Part shown: positions 1-6,475 of the stretch, piece after piece
Layout: each line of letters starts with the position of its first letter
Position numbering within the stretch: position 1 is the first letter of the stretch
Position numbers and translations under genes: made by a program
Notes under the pieces: generated by a model
What the model was told of the DNA's origin: nothing
Database searches by the model: none
Seen by the model: only the letters and a program-made list of their open reading frames with translations
Source: CALKWS01 sp035302405
Lineage (GTDB): Bacteria; Actinomycetota; Actinomycetes; Actinomycetales; Beutenbergiaceae
Length of the DNA: 21,547 bases
Direction of reading: 5' to 3'
NCBI GenBank assembly: GCA_035302405.1
Contig: DATGSR010000094.1
Location: 1 to 21,547 of the forward strand

Positions 1-295
1 CGCGTGCGTCCTGCACGGGCACGTCCGCCCACTCACTGAGCGCGGCGCCGGCCTGGTGGGTCTTGGTCGCCAGGATGAGCACGTCGTCGCTGCGCAGTTC
101 TGTCTCTTGCGGGCCGCCGACCGCAGTCACCCGGACCCGCTCGTCGAAGTCCGGGGTCCGCAGCCGTAGCCCCTCGCGCTGCATGGTGCGCAAATGCTCC
201 CCGCGGGCCACGGCCACCACGTCGGCACCTTGGCGCGCGAGCCGGCCCGCGATCGTCCCGCCAACAGCCCCGGCACCAATCACCACGTAACGCAT
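1..295 (-). CDS. Ketopantoate reductase family protein (ApbA/PanE-like), N-terminal part, cut by the window edge
   Basis: Reading leftward from ATG at 295 gives 98 residues that run off the window. The protein opens with a hydrophobic beta strand and the dinucleotide-binding motif GAGAVGG (residues 7-13), followed by an ARGEH stretch, as in the NAD(P)-binding domain of 2-dehydropantoate 2-reductases. Family members reduce ketopantoate to pantoate for CoA synthesis, but many actinobacterial paralogues act on other 2-oxo acids. Because the catalytic C-terminal helical domain is missing, I do not assign panE. A -10-like TAGCCT (304-309, minus) lies 8 nt before the ATG with no Shine-Dalgarno sequence, which suggests a leaderless mRNA. 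The gene diverges from the MarR-family gene at 594. Confidence 0.85.
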   Translation of the reverse strand, partial: MRYVVIGAGAVGGTIAGRLARQGADVVAVARGEHLRTMQREGLRLRTPDFDERVRVTAVGGPQETELRSDDVLILATKTHQAGAALSEWADVPVQDAR

Positions 296-303
296 AGACG
301 TCG

Positions 304-309
304 AGGCTA
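304..309 (-). promoter_or_regulatory. Putative -10 box for the ketopantoate-reductase-like gene
   Basis: On the minus strand this reads TAGCCT and ends 8 nt before the ATG, so transcription would begin at or next to the start codon. No convincing -35 box is visible. The identical hexamer sits 6 nt before the DUF3097 start at 18567. Confidence 0.4.
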
Positions 310-313
310 CCTG

Positions 314-417
314 TGTGCACGCTGCGGGAGGATTCCTGTCTGTGGCCGCGGGGCGGGAGGGGCGCTGTGCACGCTGCGGGAGGATTCCTGTCTGTGGCCG
401 CGGGGCGGGAGGGGCGC
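314..417. repeat. Perfect 52-bp tandem duplication, two copies
   Basis: Positions 314-365 and 366-417 are identical over all 52 bases. The unit begins TGTGCACGCTGCGGG, contains the small palindrome AGGATTCCT and ends in a G-rich run. It lies in the intergenic region between two divergent genes, directly upstream of the -10 box of the minus-strand gene. The unit length is not a multiple of three, which agrees with a non-coding location. The absence of any mismatch suggests a recent duplication. Confidence 0.95.
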
Positions 418-451
418 GGGAGCAGGGTGCGGGAATGCCGGAGCCTGCCGA

Positions 452-479
452 TTGGTTAAAGTAGATGCGAACGTATATA
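452..479 (+). promoter_or_regulatory. Putative promoter and MarR-type operator of the marR gene
   Basis: A -35-like TTGGTT (452-457) and a -10-like TATATA (474-479) are 16 bp apart. An 18-bp imperfect inverted repeat occupies 462-479, with 6 of 9 base pairs matching in the pattern TAnATnCG/CGnATnTA, and it covers the -10 box. An AT-rich palindrome over the promoter fits autorepression by the MarR-family product encoded downstream. This is inferred from sequence only. The rest of the 296-593 gap holds the 52-bp duplication and the ribosome binding site at 575-580. Confidence 0.45.
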
Positions 480-593
480 TCAGTGGGTGGAGAGAGCGGT
501 GCCAGTGCGTGACAAGATGATCGTCGACTGTGACCGGCCTGACGGGAGTGGCCGCTGCGGCTGTCCGACGGCGCAGGAGGGGATGGGTGGGAC

Positions 594-1067
594 GTGACCA
601 TACGTAGTGCCTCCGAGGCGTGGGAAGCGCTGTTCCGTGCCCAGGTCACCCTGATGCAGAAGTTCGAGGAAGCCAAGGACTTCGCGCCCCTTCGCTCCCG
701 CGAGTACGACGTGCTGTTCAACCTTGCCCAGCTCGGCGGGCGGGCCCGGCAGTGGGAGTTGAACGAGCGACTCCTCATTACCCAGCCCAGCCTGTCCCGG
801 ATGATCGACCGCCTGCAGGCTGCCGGGTACGTGCGCCGGGAAGCGTCTCCCTCCGACGGCCGGGAAGTCATCGTGGTGCTTACCGAGGAGGGGGCGCGGA
901 TGCAGGGGCGGATCGGACGGCGCCATGTCCGGCACATCGCCGCGCTGGTGGACTCGGCGCTCACCGAGGAGGAGCAGCAGCAACTGGCCGTGCTGGCCGA
1001 CAAACTTCGCACCGGCGCCCTTGCACGCGGCACCCGAACCGAAGAACCCCGCGCAGAGACCGCGTAG
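594..1067 (+). CDS. MarR-family winged-helix transcriptional regulator
   Basis: The 157-residue protein starts with GTG at 594, preceded by AGGAGG at 575-580 and a nearer GGTGG at 586-590. Its fold is typical of MarR. An N-terminal dimerisation helix is followed by the helix-turn-helix around residues 35-80 (including TQPSLSRMIDRLQAAGYV). The beta wing carries the diagnostic D-G-R (88-90), and C-terminal helices complete the dimer interface. Such proteins are usually dimeric repressors released by small phenolic or lipophilic ligands or by thiol oxidation; no ligand can be read from this sequence. There is no conserved redox Cys. A palindrome over its own promoter suggests autoregulation and possible control of the divergent reductase-like gene. 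Confidence 0.93.
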   Translation: MTIRSASEAWEALFRAQVTLMQKFEEAKDFAPLRSREYDVLFNLAQLGGRARQWELNERLLITQPSLSRMIDRLQAAGYVRREASPSDGREVIVVLTEEGARMQGRIGRRHVRHIAALVDSALTEEEQQQLAVLADKLRTGALARGTRTEEPRAETA

Positions 1068-1131
1068 CCGCCCGGCGCGGGCCGCCGCGTGCGCCGCCCG
1101 CCGCCGTCGTCCTCGCTGACAGGCGCTGCGC

Positions 1132-1137
1132 TAGACT
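1132..1137 (+). promoter_or_regulatory. Putative -10 box of the leuS leader transcript
   Basis: TAGACT ends 7 nt before the ATG of the leader peptide at 1145, so the predicted transcription start falls on or next to the A of that ATG. No good -35 sits at 16-18 bp; a TTGACA-like CTGACA at 1116-1121 is too close, with a 10-bp spacer. Confidence 0.45.
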
Positions 1138-1144
1138 GAACCGC

Positions 1145-1180
1145 ATGTCCGGTACGGAGTTGCTTAGCCAGCCGCGCTGA
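1145..1180 (+). CDS. Candidate leuS leader peptide (11 residues, adjacent Leu codons)
   Basis: The frame encodes MSGTELLSQPR and ends in TGA at 1178-1180. It has two consecutive leucine codons, TTG and CTT (1160-1165), which are normally minor leucine codons in such GC-rich genomes. There is no Shine-Dalgarno sequence, but a -10 box 7 nt upstream suggests leaderless translation. The stop codon lies inside the 5' arm of two mutually exclusive hairpins, and a terminator-like hairpin follows 39 nt after the stop. This arrangement is typical of amino-acid attenuators. The peptide itself is too short to be recognised by similarity. Confidence 0.5.
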   Translation: MSGTELLSQPR

Positions 1181-1217
1181 CTTCAGCGGGCGCCTGGCTG
1201 GCGCCGCTTCAGCGCGG
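1166..1217 (+). promoter_or_regulatory. Competing hairpins of the leuS leader (candidate attenuator switch)
   Basis: Two folds exclude each other. In fold A, AGCCAG (1166-1171) pairs with CTGGCT (1194-1199), enclosing CGCTG/CAGCG (1175-1179 with 1184-1188). In fold B, CCGCGCTGA (1172-1180) pairs with TCAGCGCGG (1209-1217) over 9 bp, enclosing a hairpin GGCGCC-TGGCT-GGCGCC (1189-1205). The 5' arms lie in the last codons of the leader peptide, so ribosome position at the Leu codons would choose between the folds. I cannot see an unambiguous antiterminator pairing with the terminator's 5' arm, so the exact mechanism is open. Confidence 0.45.
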
Positions 1218-1218
1218 C

Positions 1219-1245
1219 CGACCTCCCCGCCCGGGAGGTCGTTTC
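1219..1245 (+). terminator. Attenuator-type terminator hairpin upstream of leuS
   Basis: CGACCTCCC (1219-1227) pairs perfectly with GGGAGGTCG (1233-1241) around a 5-nt loop, followed by only three T residues (1242-1244). The weak T tract is usual for actinobacterial terminators. It lies 54 nt before the leuS ATG and after the marR gene. It could therefore terminate marR read-through, attenuate leuS, or both. Confidence 0.55.
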
Positions 1246-1298
1246 ATGTCAACGACCCCGACGCCGTGACGCACGCGGCCCGAACAGGAACGTTAGTG

Positions 1299-4196
1299 AT
1301 GTCCAAGACTCAGAACCAACCCGTCCCGGCTGCCGAAGATGTGCCGGCACACCGCTACACCGCCGAGATGGCCGATGCCATCGAACTGCGCTGGCAGGAC
1401 TACTGGGAGGAACACGGCACGTTCCACGCGCCGAACCCGACCGGTTCGTTGGCCACGGGCGAAGAGGTGCCCGAGCAGAAGTTCTACGTGCTGGACATGT
1501 TCCCCTACCCCTCCGGCCAGGGGCTGCATGTGGGCCACCCGCTGGGCTACATCGCCACCGATGTGCTGGGCCGTTACCGGCGGATGAACGGCGACAACGT
1601 GCTGCACGCCCTGGCCTATGACGCCTTCGGTCTGCCCGCGGAACAGTACGCCGTGCAAACCGGCCAGCACCCCCGGATCACCACCGAGGAGAACATCGCC
1701 ACGATGCGCCGCCAACTGCGGCGGCTGGGACTGGCCCACGACGACAGGCGGAGTTTCGCCACCACCGATCCCGGGTACGTGCGCTGGACCCAGTGGATCT
1801 TCCTACAGATCTTCAACTCCTGGTTCGACCCGGAGGCGACGAGCCCGGATGGCACCAAGGGCGCGGCTCGCCCGATCGAGGAACTGCGCGAGCAGTTCGT
1901 CACCGGCCGGCGGGCCACCCCGACCGGCGCGGACTGGAATGCGATGACCCCGGCCCAGCAGGAGGAGGTGCTGGCCCGCTATCGGTTGGCCTACGTCGAT
2001 GACGTACCGGTGAACTGGTGCCCGGGTCTGGGCACCGTGCTGGCCAACGAGGAAGTCACTGCCGAAGGTCGTTCGGAGCGCGGGAACTTCCCGGTCTTCA
2101 CCCGCAACCTGCGGCAGTGGATGATGCGCATCACCGCTTATGCGGACCGTTTGATCGAGGATCTGGACCGGTTGGAATGGCCGGACAAGATCAAAACGAT
2201 GCAGCGCAACTGGATCGGCCGGTCCACGGGAGCCAACGTCCGGTTCGACCTGCCCCGCGGCGAAGTGGAGGTCTTCACTACCCGGCCCGACACGCTGTTC
2301 GGGGCCACCTTCATGGTCCTGGCCCCCGAGCACCCGGCCCTGGACGAACTGATCCCCGGCGAGTGGCCGCGGGGCACGAAGACGGAGTGGACCGGCGGCG
2401 CGGCTACCCCCGCGGAGGCCGTCGCCCAGTATCGGTCCGCCGCCGCGGCGAAGTCCGAGACCGAACGCCAGGACGAGGAGCGCACCAAGACCGGGGTATT
2501 CACCGGTGTGTACGCCACCAACCCGATCAACGGAGCCCAGATCCCGGTGTTCATCGCCGACTACGTGCTGATGGGGTACGGCACCGGGGCGATCATGGCG
2601 GTGCCCGGCGGGGATGATCGCGACTACGAGTTCGCCCAGGCCTACAACCTGCCAGTGATCCACACCGTGCAACCCCCGGAGGACTTCGACGGGGGAGCGT
2701 GGACCGGCGAGGGCACAGTGATCAACTCCCGCTCGGAGCACCTGGACATCGACGGCCTGGACGTGCCCGCCGCCAAGGACGCCGTCACCACATGGCTGCA
2801 GGAGCAGGACAAGGGCAGTGCGGCGGTGACCTACCGCCTGCGGGACTGGCTGTTCTCCCGGCAGCGCTACTGGGGCGAACCCTTCCCGGTTGTCTACGAC
2901 GACGACGGCCGAGTGATCCCGCTGCCGGACAGCGCCCTGCCGGTGGAACTGCCGGACGTGCCGGACTTCTCCCCGCGCACCTACGCCGAGAACGACGCCG
3001 ACTCCGAACCGGAGGCGCCGCTGAGCCGGGCCGGCGACTGGGTCGAAGTGGAACTGGACCTGGGCGATGGGCCCAAAACCTACCGGCGCGACACCAACAC
3101 GATGCCGAACTGGGCCGGATCGTGCTGGTACGAACTGCGCTACCTGGACCCCGACAACACCGAACGGTTCGTGGACCCGGTGAACGAGGCCTACTGGATG
3201 GGCCCGCGCAAGGGACCGGAGGGCGAGGTGACCACCGGGGGAGCGGACCTGTACGTGGGCGGGGTGGAGCACGCGGTGCTGCACCTGCTGTACGCACGGT
3301 TCTGGCACAAGGTGCTGTATGACCTGGGGCACGTCTCCTCGGCCGAGCCGTTCCACAAACTGTTCAACCAGGGCTACATCCAGGCCTACGCCTACACCGA
3401 CTCCCGCGGGGTATACGTGCCCGCCGAGGAAGTCGAGGAGCACGTGGACGATCAGGGCAACGCCAGCTGGACCTACCGCGGCGAGCCGGTCAGACGCGAG
3501 TACGGCAAGATGGGCAAGTCCCTGCAGAACATCGTGAGCCCCGATGACATGTACGCCCAGTACGGGGCGGACACCTTCCGGGTCTATGAGATGTCGATGG
3601 GCCCACTGGACGTCTCCCGCCCGTGGGAGACCCGTGCGGTGGTCGGGGCGCAACGGTTCCTGCAGCGGTTGTGGCGCAACGTCATCGACGAGCACACCGG
3701 AGAGGTGATCGTCGTCGATGAGGACGCCGATGAGGAGACCCGCCGGCTGGTGGCCCGCACGATCGCCGACGTGCGCACCGAGATGGATGCGATGCGCCCG
3801 AACACCGCTATCGCGCGGATGATCGTGCTGAACAACCACCTGACGTCGCTGCGTCGAGTTCCCCGCGAGGCGGTGGAGCCGCTGGTGCTGATGGTCGCCC
3901 CGGTCGCCCCGCACCTGGCCGAGGAGTTGTGGCAGCGGTTGGGTCACTCCGGGACGATCGCCTACCAGCCCTTCCCGGTGGCCGATGAGTCGCTGCTGGT
4001 GAAGGAGTCGGTCACGTGCGTGGTGCAGGTGGCCGGCAAGGTACGCGACCGCCTGGAGGTACCGACGAACATCTCTGAGGAGGACCTACAGGAACGGGCG
4101 CTGGCCTCCGAGACGGTGCAGCGGTTCCTGGACGGCCGCCCGGTGCGCAAGGTGATCGTGCGCGCGCCGAAACTGGTGAACGTCGTCCCCGGCTGA
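1299..4196 (+). CDS. leuS: Leucyl-tRNA synthetase
   Basis: This class I aminoacyl-tRNA synthetase charges tRNA-Leu with leucine in the cytoplasm. With ATG at 1299 the protein has 965 residues, usual for the actinobacterial type with its extended insertions. The HIGH signature is HVGH (residues 77-80) within a PYPSGQGLHVGHP block. The KMSKS loop reads KMGKS (737-741), a variant I recall as common in actinobacterial LeuRS. A CP1 editing domain and a C-terminal anticodon/tRNA-binding region (ending RAPKLVNVVPG) are present. A GTG at 1266 would add 11 residues, but AGGAA at 1286-1290 is 8 nt from ATG 1299 and favours the latter. A leader with a short Leu-containing peptide and terminator precedes it, suggesting control by leucyl-tRNA supply. 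Confidence 0.98.
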   Translation: MSKTQNQPVPAAEDVPAHRYTAEMADAIELRWQDYWEEHGTFHAPNPTGSLATGEEVPEQKFYVLDMFPYPSGQGLHVGHPLGYIATDVLGRYRRMNGDNVLHALAYDAFGLPAEQYAVQTGQHPRITTEENIATMRRQLRRLGLAHDDRRSFATTDPGYVRWTQWIFLQIFNSWFDPEATSPDGTKGAARPIEELREQFVTGRRATPTGADWNAMTPAQQEEVLARYRLAYVDDVPVNWCPGLGTVLANEEVTAEGRSERGNFPVFTRNLRQWMMRITAYADRLIEDLDRLEWPDKIKTMQRNWIGRSTGANVRFDLPRGEVEVFTTRPDTLFGATFMVLAPEHPALDELIPGEWPRGTKTEWTGGAATPAEAVAQYRSAAAAKSETERQDEERTKTGVFTGVYATNPINGAQIPVFIADYVLMGYGTGAIMAVPGGDDRDYEFAQAYNLPVIHTVQPPEDFDGGAWTGEGTVINSRSEHLDIDGLDVPAAKDAVTTWLQEQDKGSAAVTYRLRDWLFSRQRYWGEPFPVVYDDDGRVIPLPDSALPVELPDVPDFSPRTYAENDADSEPEAPLSRAGDWVEVELDLGDGPKTYRRDTNTMPNWAGSCWYELRYLDPDNTERFVDPVNEAYWMGPRKGPEGEVTTGGADLYVGGVEHAVLHLLYARFWHKVLYDLGHVSSAEPFHKLFNQGYIQAYAYTDSRGVYVPAEEVEEHVDDQGNASWTYRGEPVRREYGKMGKSLQNIVSPDDMYAQYGADTFRVYEMSMGPLDVSRPWETRAVVGAQRFLQRLWRNVIDEHTGEVIVVDEDADEETRRLVARTIADVRTEMDAMRPNTAIARMIVLNNHLTSLRRVPREAVEPLVLMVAPVAPHLAEELWQRLGHSGTIAYQPFPVADESLLVKESVTCVVQVAGKVRDRLEVPTNISEEDLQERALASETVQRFLDGRPVRKVIVRAPKLVNVVPG

Positions 4197-4277
4197 GCGC
4201 CGACTAACTTCGGGGCAGGCCCGGGGCCGCCCAGGCGACTCGTACTCCTCCAGGGCCGTTGGCGCTACTGTGGGCGG

Positions 4278-5063
4278 CTACTGTGCGCCGTGATTGGTGT
4301 ACAGGTCGGACTGCGTCTGGTTGATCCAGACTTCCGCACCGTCGAGGTCCGGGTCCGGGACCCGCAGCGTCCGGCCGTGAGGTTCGTCGATCACGTTTGC
4401 CTCGTGCCCGGCGTCCCGCAACGGTTCGATGAGTTTCTCCACATCGCCGGCGTACTCGAAGGACAAGGTCACGGCGGTGTGCTCAGCGCGATGGACCGCC
4501 ACCAGGCCTGCGTCAGTGCGCAGATCCACCCAGTTGCCGCTGTCGGCGCGGACGCGTTCTCGCGCGCCGAGGGCGACCAGGGTGTCGACGGCATGCTCGG
4601 TCTGCCCGGTGAGCCACAAGGGCAGGACCGCCAGCTGTCCGGGGCGCACTCCATCGTCGGCTGCCGTGTCACTGGGGCGCAGGTCGTCATCGCGTGCACG
4701 CTCATCGGATCCGGAAGTGTCGGGGTCGAGCGTCAGCGCATCGATGGTGAAGGTGAGCCCGTCGGCGGCGGTGACCATCGCCGTCGTGCCATGGGTCGCC
4801 TCCGTGATGCGGATCCGCGTGCCCCATGGGGCCGTGGCCTGCGCCGAGGCCGCCACCAGGTGGATGTCGTCGGCTTCGAAGCCCAGCATGCAGGAGCCCG
4901 CCGGTGAACTCTCATCGGCGGTGTGCAGCGCTATCCGACCGTAACCGACGGAGTAGACCACCCAGGTGCCGAAGTCGGAAAGGATCCGTCCGCCCAGGGC
5001 TTCGAGCAGCCCGCGGTGCGCAGCCATGTTGCCGGTGAATCGAACCGGGCGGGAAACGATCAT
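4278..5063 (-). CDS. VOC (glyoxalase)-like protein of unknown function
   Basis: The frame is open further upstream to 5495. However, ATG at 5063 has a strong GGAGGAG ribosome binding site (5068-5074) and gives 261 residues, while the longer reading would overlap comEA. The N-terminal half (RPVRFTGNMAAHRGLLEALGG, then GRIALHTA) resembles the beta-alpha-beta-beta-beta module of the vicinal oxygen chelate superfamily. A second module covers the C-terminal half, ending in a tyrosine- and Asn-rich tail, so the protein looks like two tandem half-sites. A central linker around residues 115-140 is acidic. I see no clear set of metal ligands, so an enzymatic role is uncertain. It is convergent with leuS and divergent from comEA. 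Confidence 0.8.
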   Translation of the reverse strand: MIVSRPVRFTGNMAAHRGLLEALGGRILSDFGTWVVYSVGYGRIALHTADESSPAGSCMLGFEADDIHLVAASAQATAPWGTRIRITEATHGTTAMVTAADGLTFTIDALTLDPDTSGSDERARDDDLRPSDTAADDGVRPGQLAVLPLWLTGQTEHAVDTLVALGARERVRADSGNWVDLRTDAGLVAVHRAEHTAVTLSFEYAGDVEKLIEPLRDAGHEANVIDEPHGRTLRVPDPDLDGAEVWINQTQSDLYTNHGAQ

Positions 5064-5232
5064 CACTCCTCCTCTTGCAGGTTCGTTCGAAGATAGGTGG
5101 CCCCCACCCACCACACCAGTGCGACAGACCGGGCCACCCTCCGCCTGCGCGGGACCTTTGCGAGTCCGGGTAGGTTGCGGGGTTGACGGGGTTGAATCGG
5201 GTCCTTGAGGTTTGTCGAGGCTGGTGATCGAG

Positions 5233-5271
5233 TCGTCCACAGGGGTGTGCGGGCCGTTGCTCTCATCCACA
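5233..5271 (+). promoter_or_regulatory. Two DnaA-box-like 9-mers, 30 bp apart
   Basis: TCGTCCACA (5233-5241) and TCATCCACA (5263-5271) each differ by one base from the DnaA-box forms TTGTCCACA and TTATCCACA. Both have C instead of T at position 2, share orientation and lie exactly 30 bp apart (about three helical turns). They are between the VOC-like gene and comEA. The mismatch falls at an important position, so DnaA binding is speculative. Confidence 0.25.
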
Positions 5272-5310
5272 ACATCAGCAGCGCGCCGGTAACGCACGTT
5301 GGCGCCTACA

Positions 5311-5316
5311 TAACGT
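5311..5316 (+). promoter_or_regulatory. Putative -10 box of comEA
   Basis: TAACGT ends 6 nt before the comEA ATG at 5323. With no usable Shine-Dalgarno spacing (GAGG is only 2 nt from the ATG), this fits a leaderless start. No -35 box is evident. Confidence 0.35.
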
Positions 5317-5322
5317 GAGGTC

Positions 5323-6462
5323 ATGGATGCTCCGCAGCGGCGCCTGCACCTGGTGACCGGCGGTGCCGGGCGCCAGGATGCCGAGCCCGTCACCGCGACG
5401 CCCGGACGACGTGGCGGCGCCGGCGGCGGGGAGCAGCCGGCGGAGGCGCACGCAGGCGACGGCGACGCACACGCGTTTGCGGCGACGCACAGCAAAGCCG
5501 CGGAGGAGCCGGACGTCGACCAGGCGCGCGCAACCGCAGGAAGATCCCATGGGGACGCCGAAAGGCAGAGTCATGCCACAGTTGGCCCGGGCGAGGATGA
5601 GGCACAGGCGCAGGTGGCTGCTCGCTCGGGTGCAGAGTGGGCACGAGTCGAGCGGCGGCACCGGTGGGGCACGCCGGCGCTCGTGGCGGCCCGCGTCGCC
5701 GTGGTGCTCCTGCTGGTGAGTGCCACGGCAGCCATCAGCATCGTGGTGACGCGTCCCAGTGCACCGGAGCACCAGCCCGAACTGCCCGAGCCCGCACCCC
5801 CGACCGAATGGGGCCAAGGACCGGCTGCTTCCACCGAGATGCCCGGTGAGGTGTCAGCGAATGACGGCTCCGCTTCCGGCTCCACCGCTACCGACGCAGC
5901 CGGCGAAACCTCCGGTTCCACGCCCGAGCCGGACGGTACGGAACGATCCGCCGGCGATGACCCGGCGGAAGGGGGCCCGAGCGGGGGCCAGATGGTCGTG
6001 CACGTAGCCGGAGAGGTGCTAAAGCCGGGGATCGTGGAACTGCCGCCGGACGCACGGTTGCACGATGCTCTGCACGCCGCCGGGGGACCGACCAGCGAGG
6101 CTGACCTGGCGGCAATCAACCTTGCCGCACCTGCGGTGGATGGGCAGCAGATCTACCTGCCTGCCCACGGGGAGGACCCCCCGAGGCCGGCCGGCCCGGC
6201 ACCACGGCCCAACGGAGCCGCGCCACCTCCCGGGGGGTCGCAGGGTGCACCTGATGGTCCAGGAACATCCGAGCCGGTAGACCTCAACAACGCCGATGCC
6301 GCGGCTTTGCAGACCCTGCCGGGCATCGGCCCGGCGCTGGCTGATCGAATCCTGGCGCATCGGCGCGACAACGGTCCGTTCGGCAGCGTGGATGACCTCA
6401 TGGCAGTGTCGGGGATCGGCCCGGCGACGTTCGCTCGGCTTCGGGAACTGGTGGCCGTGTGA
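5323..6462 (+). CDS. comEA: ComEA family DNA-binding protein
   Basis: ComEA binds double-stranded DNA at the outer face of the membrane and passes it to the ComEC channel. This protein has 379 residues: a long hydrophilic, Ala/Arg-rich N-terminus (1-118), one transmembrane helix (about 119-143), and a Ser/Thr/Gly/acidic linker. An SLBB domain (about 224-281, including VHVAGEVLKPGIVEL) and a paired helix-hairpin-helix domain follow at the C-terminus (318-379). The HhH signatures are LPGIGP (332-337) and VSGIGP (362-367), after the typical VDLNNAD lead-in. The N-terminus is longer than in Bacillus ComEA, as is usual in actinobacteria. The first ATG is weakly supported, and an internal start such as GTG near residue 98 is possible. 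comEC follows after 13 nt. Confidence 0.95.
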   Translation: MDAPQRRLHLVTGGAGRQDAEPVTATPGRRGGAGGGEQPAEAHAGDGDAHAFAATHSKAAEEPDVDQARATAGRSHGDAERQSHATVGPGEDEAQAQVAARSGAEWARVERRHRWGTPALVAARVAVVLLLVSATAAISIVVTRPSAPEHQPELPEPAPPTEWGQGPAASTEMPGEVSANDGSASGSTATDAAGETSGSTPEPDGTERSAGDDPAEGGPSGGQMVVHVAGEVLKPGIVELPPDARLHDALHAAGGPTSEADLAAINLAAPAVDGQQIYLPAHGEDPPRPAGPAPRPNGAAPPPGGSQGAPDGPGTSEPVDLNNADAAALQTLPGIGPALADRILAHRRDNGPFGSVDDLMAVSGIGPATFARLRELVAV

Positions 6463-6475
6463 CCTGCGATCGACC

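Noticed and set aside
1068..1298. T-box riboswitch before leuS
   Set aside because: No TGGNACCGCG T-box sequence or specifier-loop stem could be found. A leader-peptide attenuator fits better.
1803..3947. A 714-codon open frame antisense to leuS
   Set aside because: It is a GC-driven shadow of leuS with no recognisable domain and atypical His/Val/Gly-rich composition.
4250..4282. Direct repeat GCTACTGTG (two copies) between leuS and the VOC-like gene
   Set aside because: A 9-bp repeat in a convergent gap is close to chance, and it forms no hairpin with a T tract.
4916..5320. Mobile element or integration site near the VOC-like gene
   Set aside because: No transposase or integrase frame, terminal inverted repeats or target duplication was seen.
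4278..5495. A single 405-residue minus-strand protein reaching to 5495
   Set aside because: The first 144 residues are low-complexity and overlap comEA. A strong ribosome binding site lies before ATG 5063, where recognisable sequence begins.
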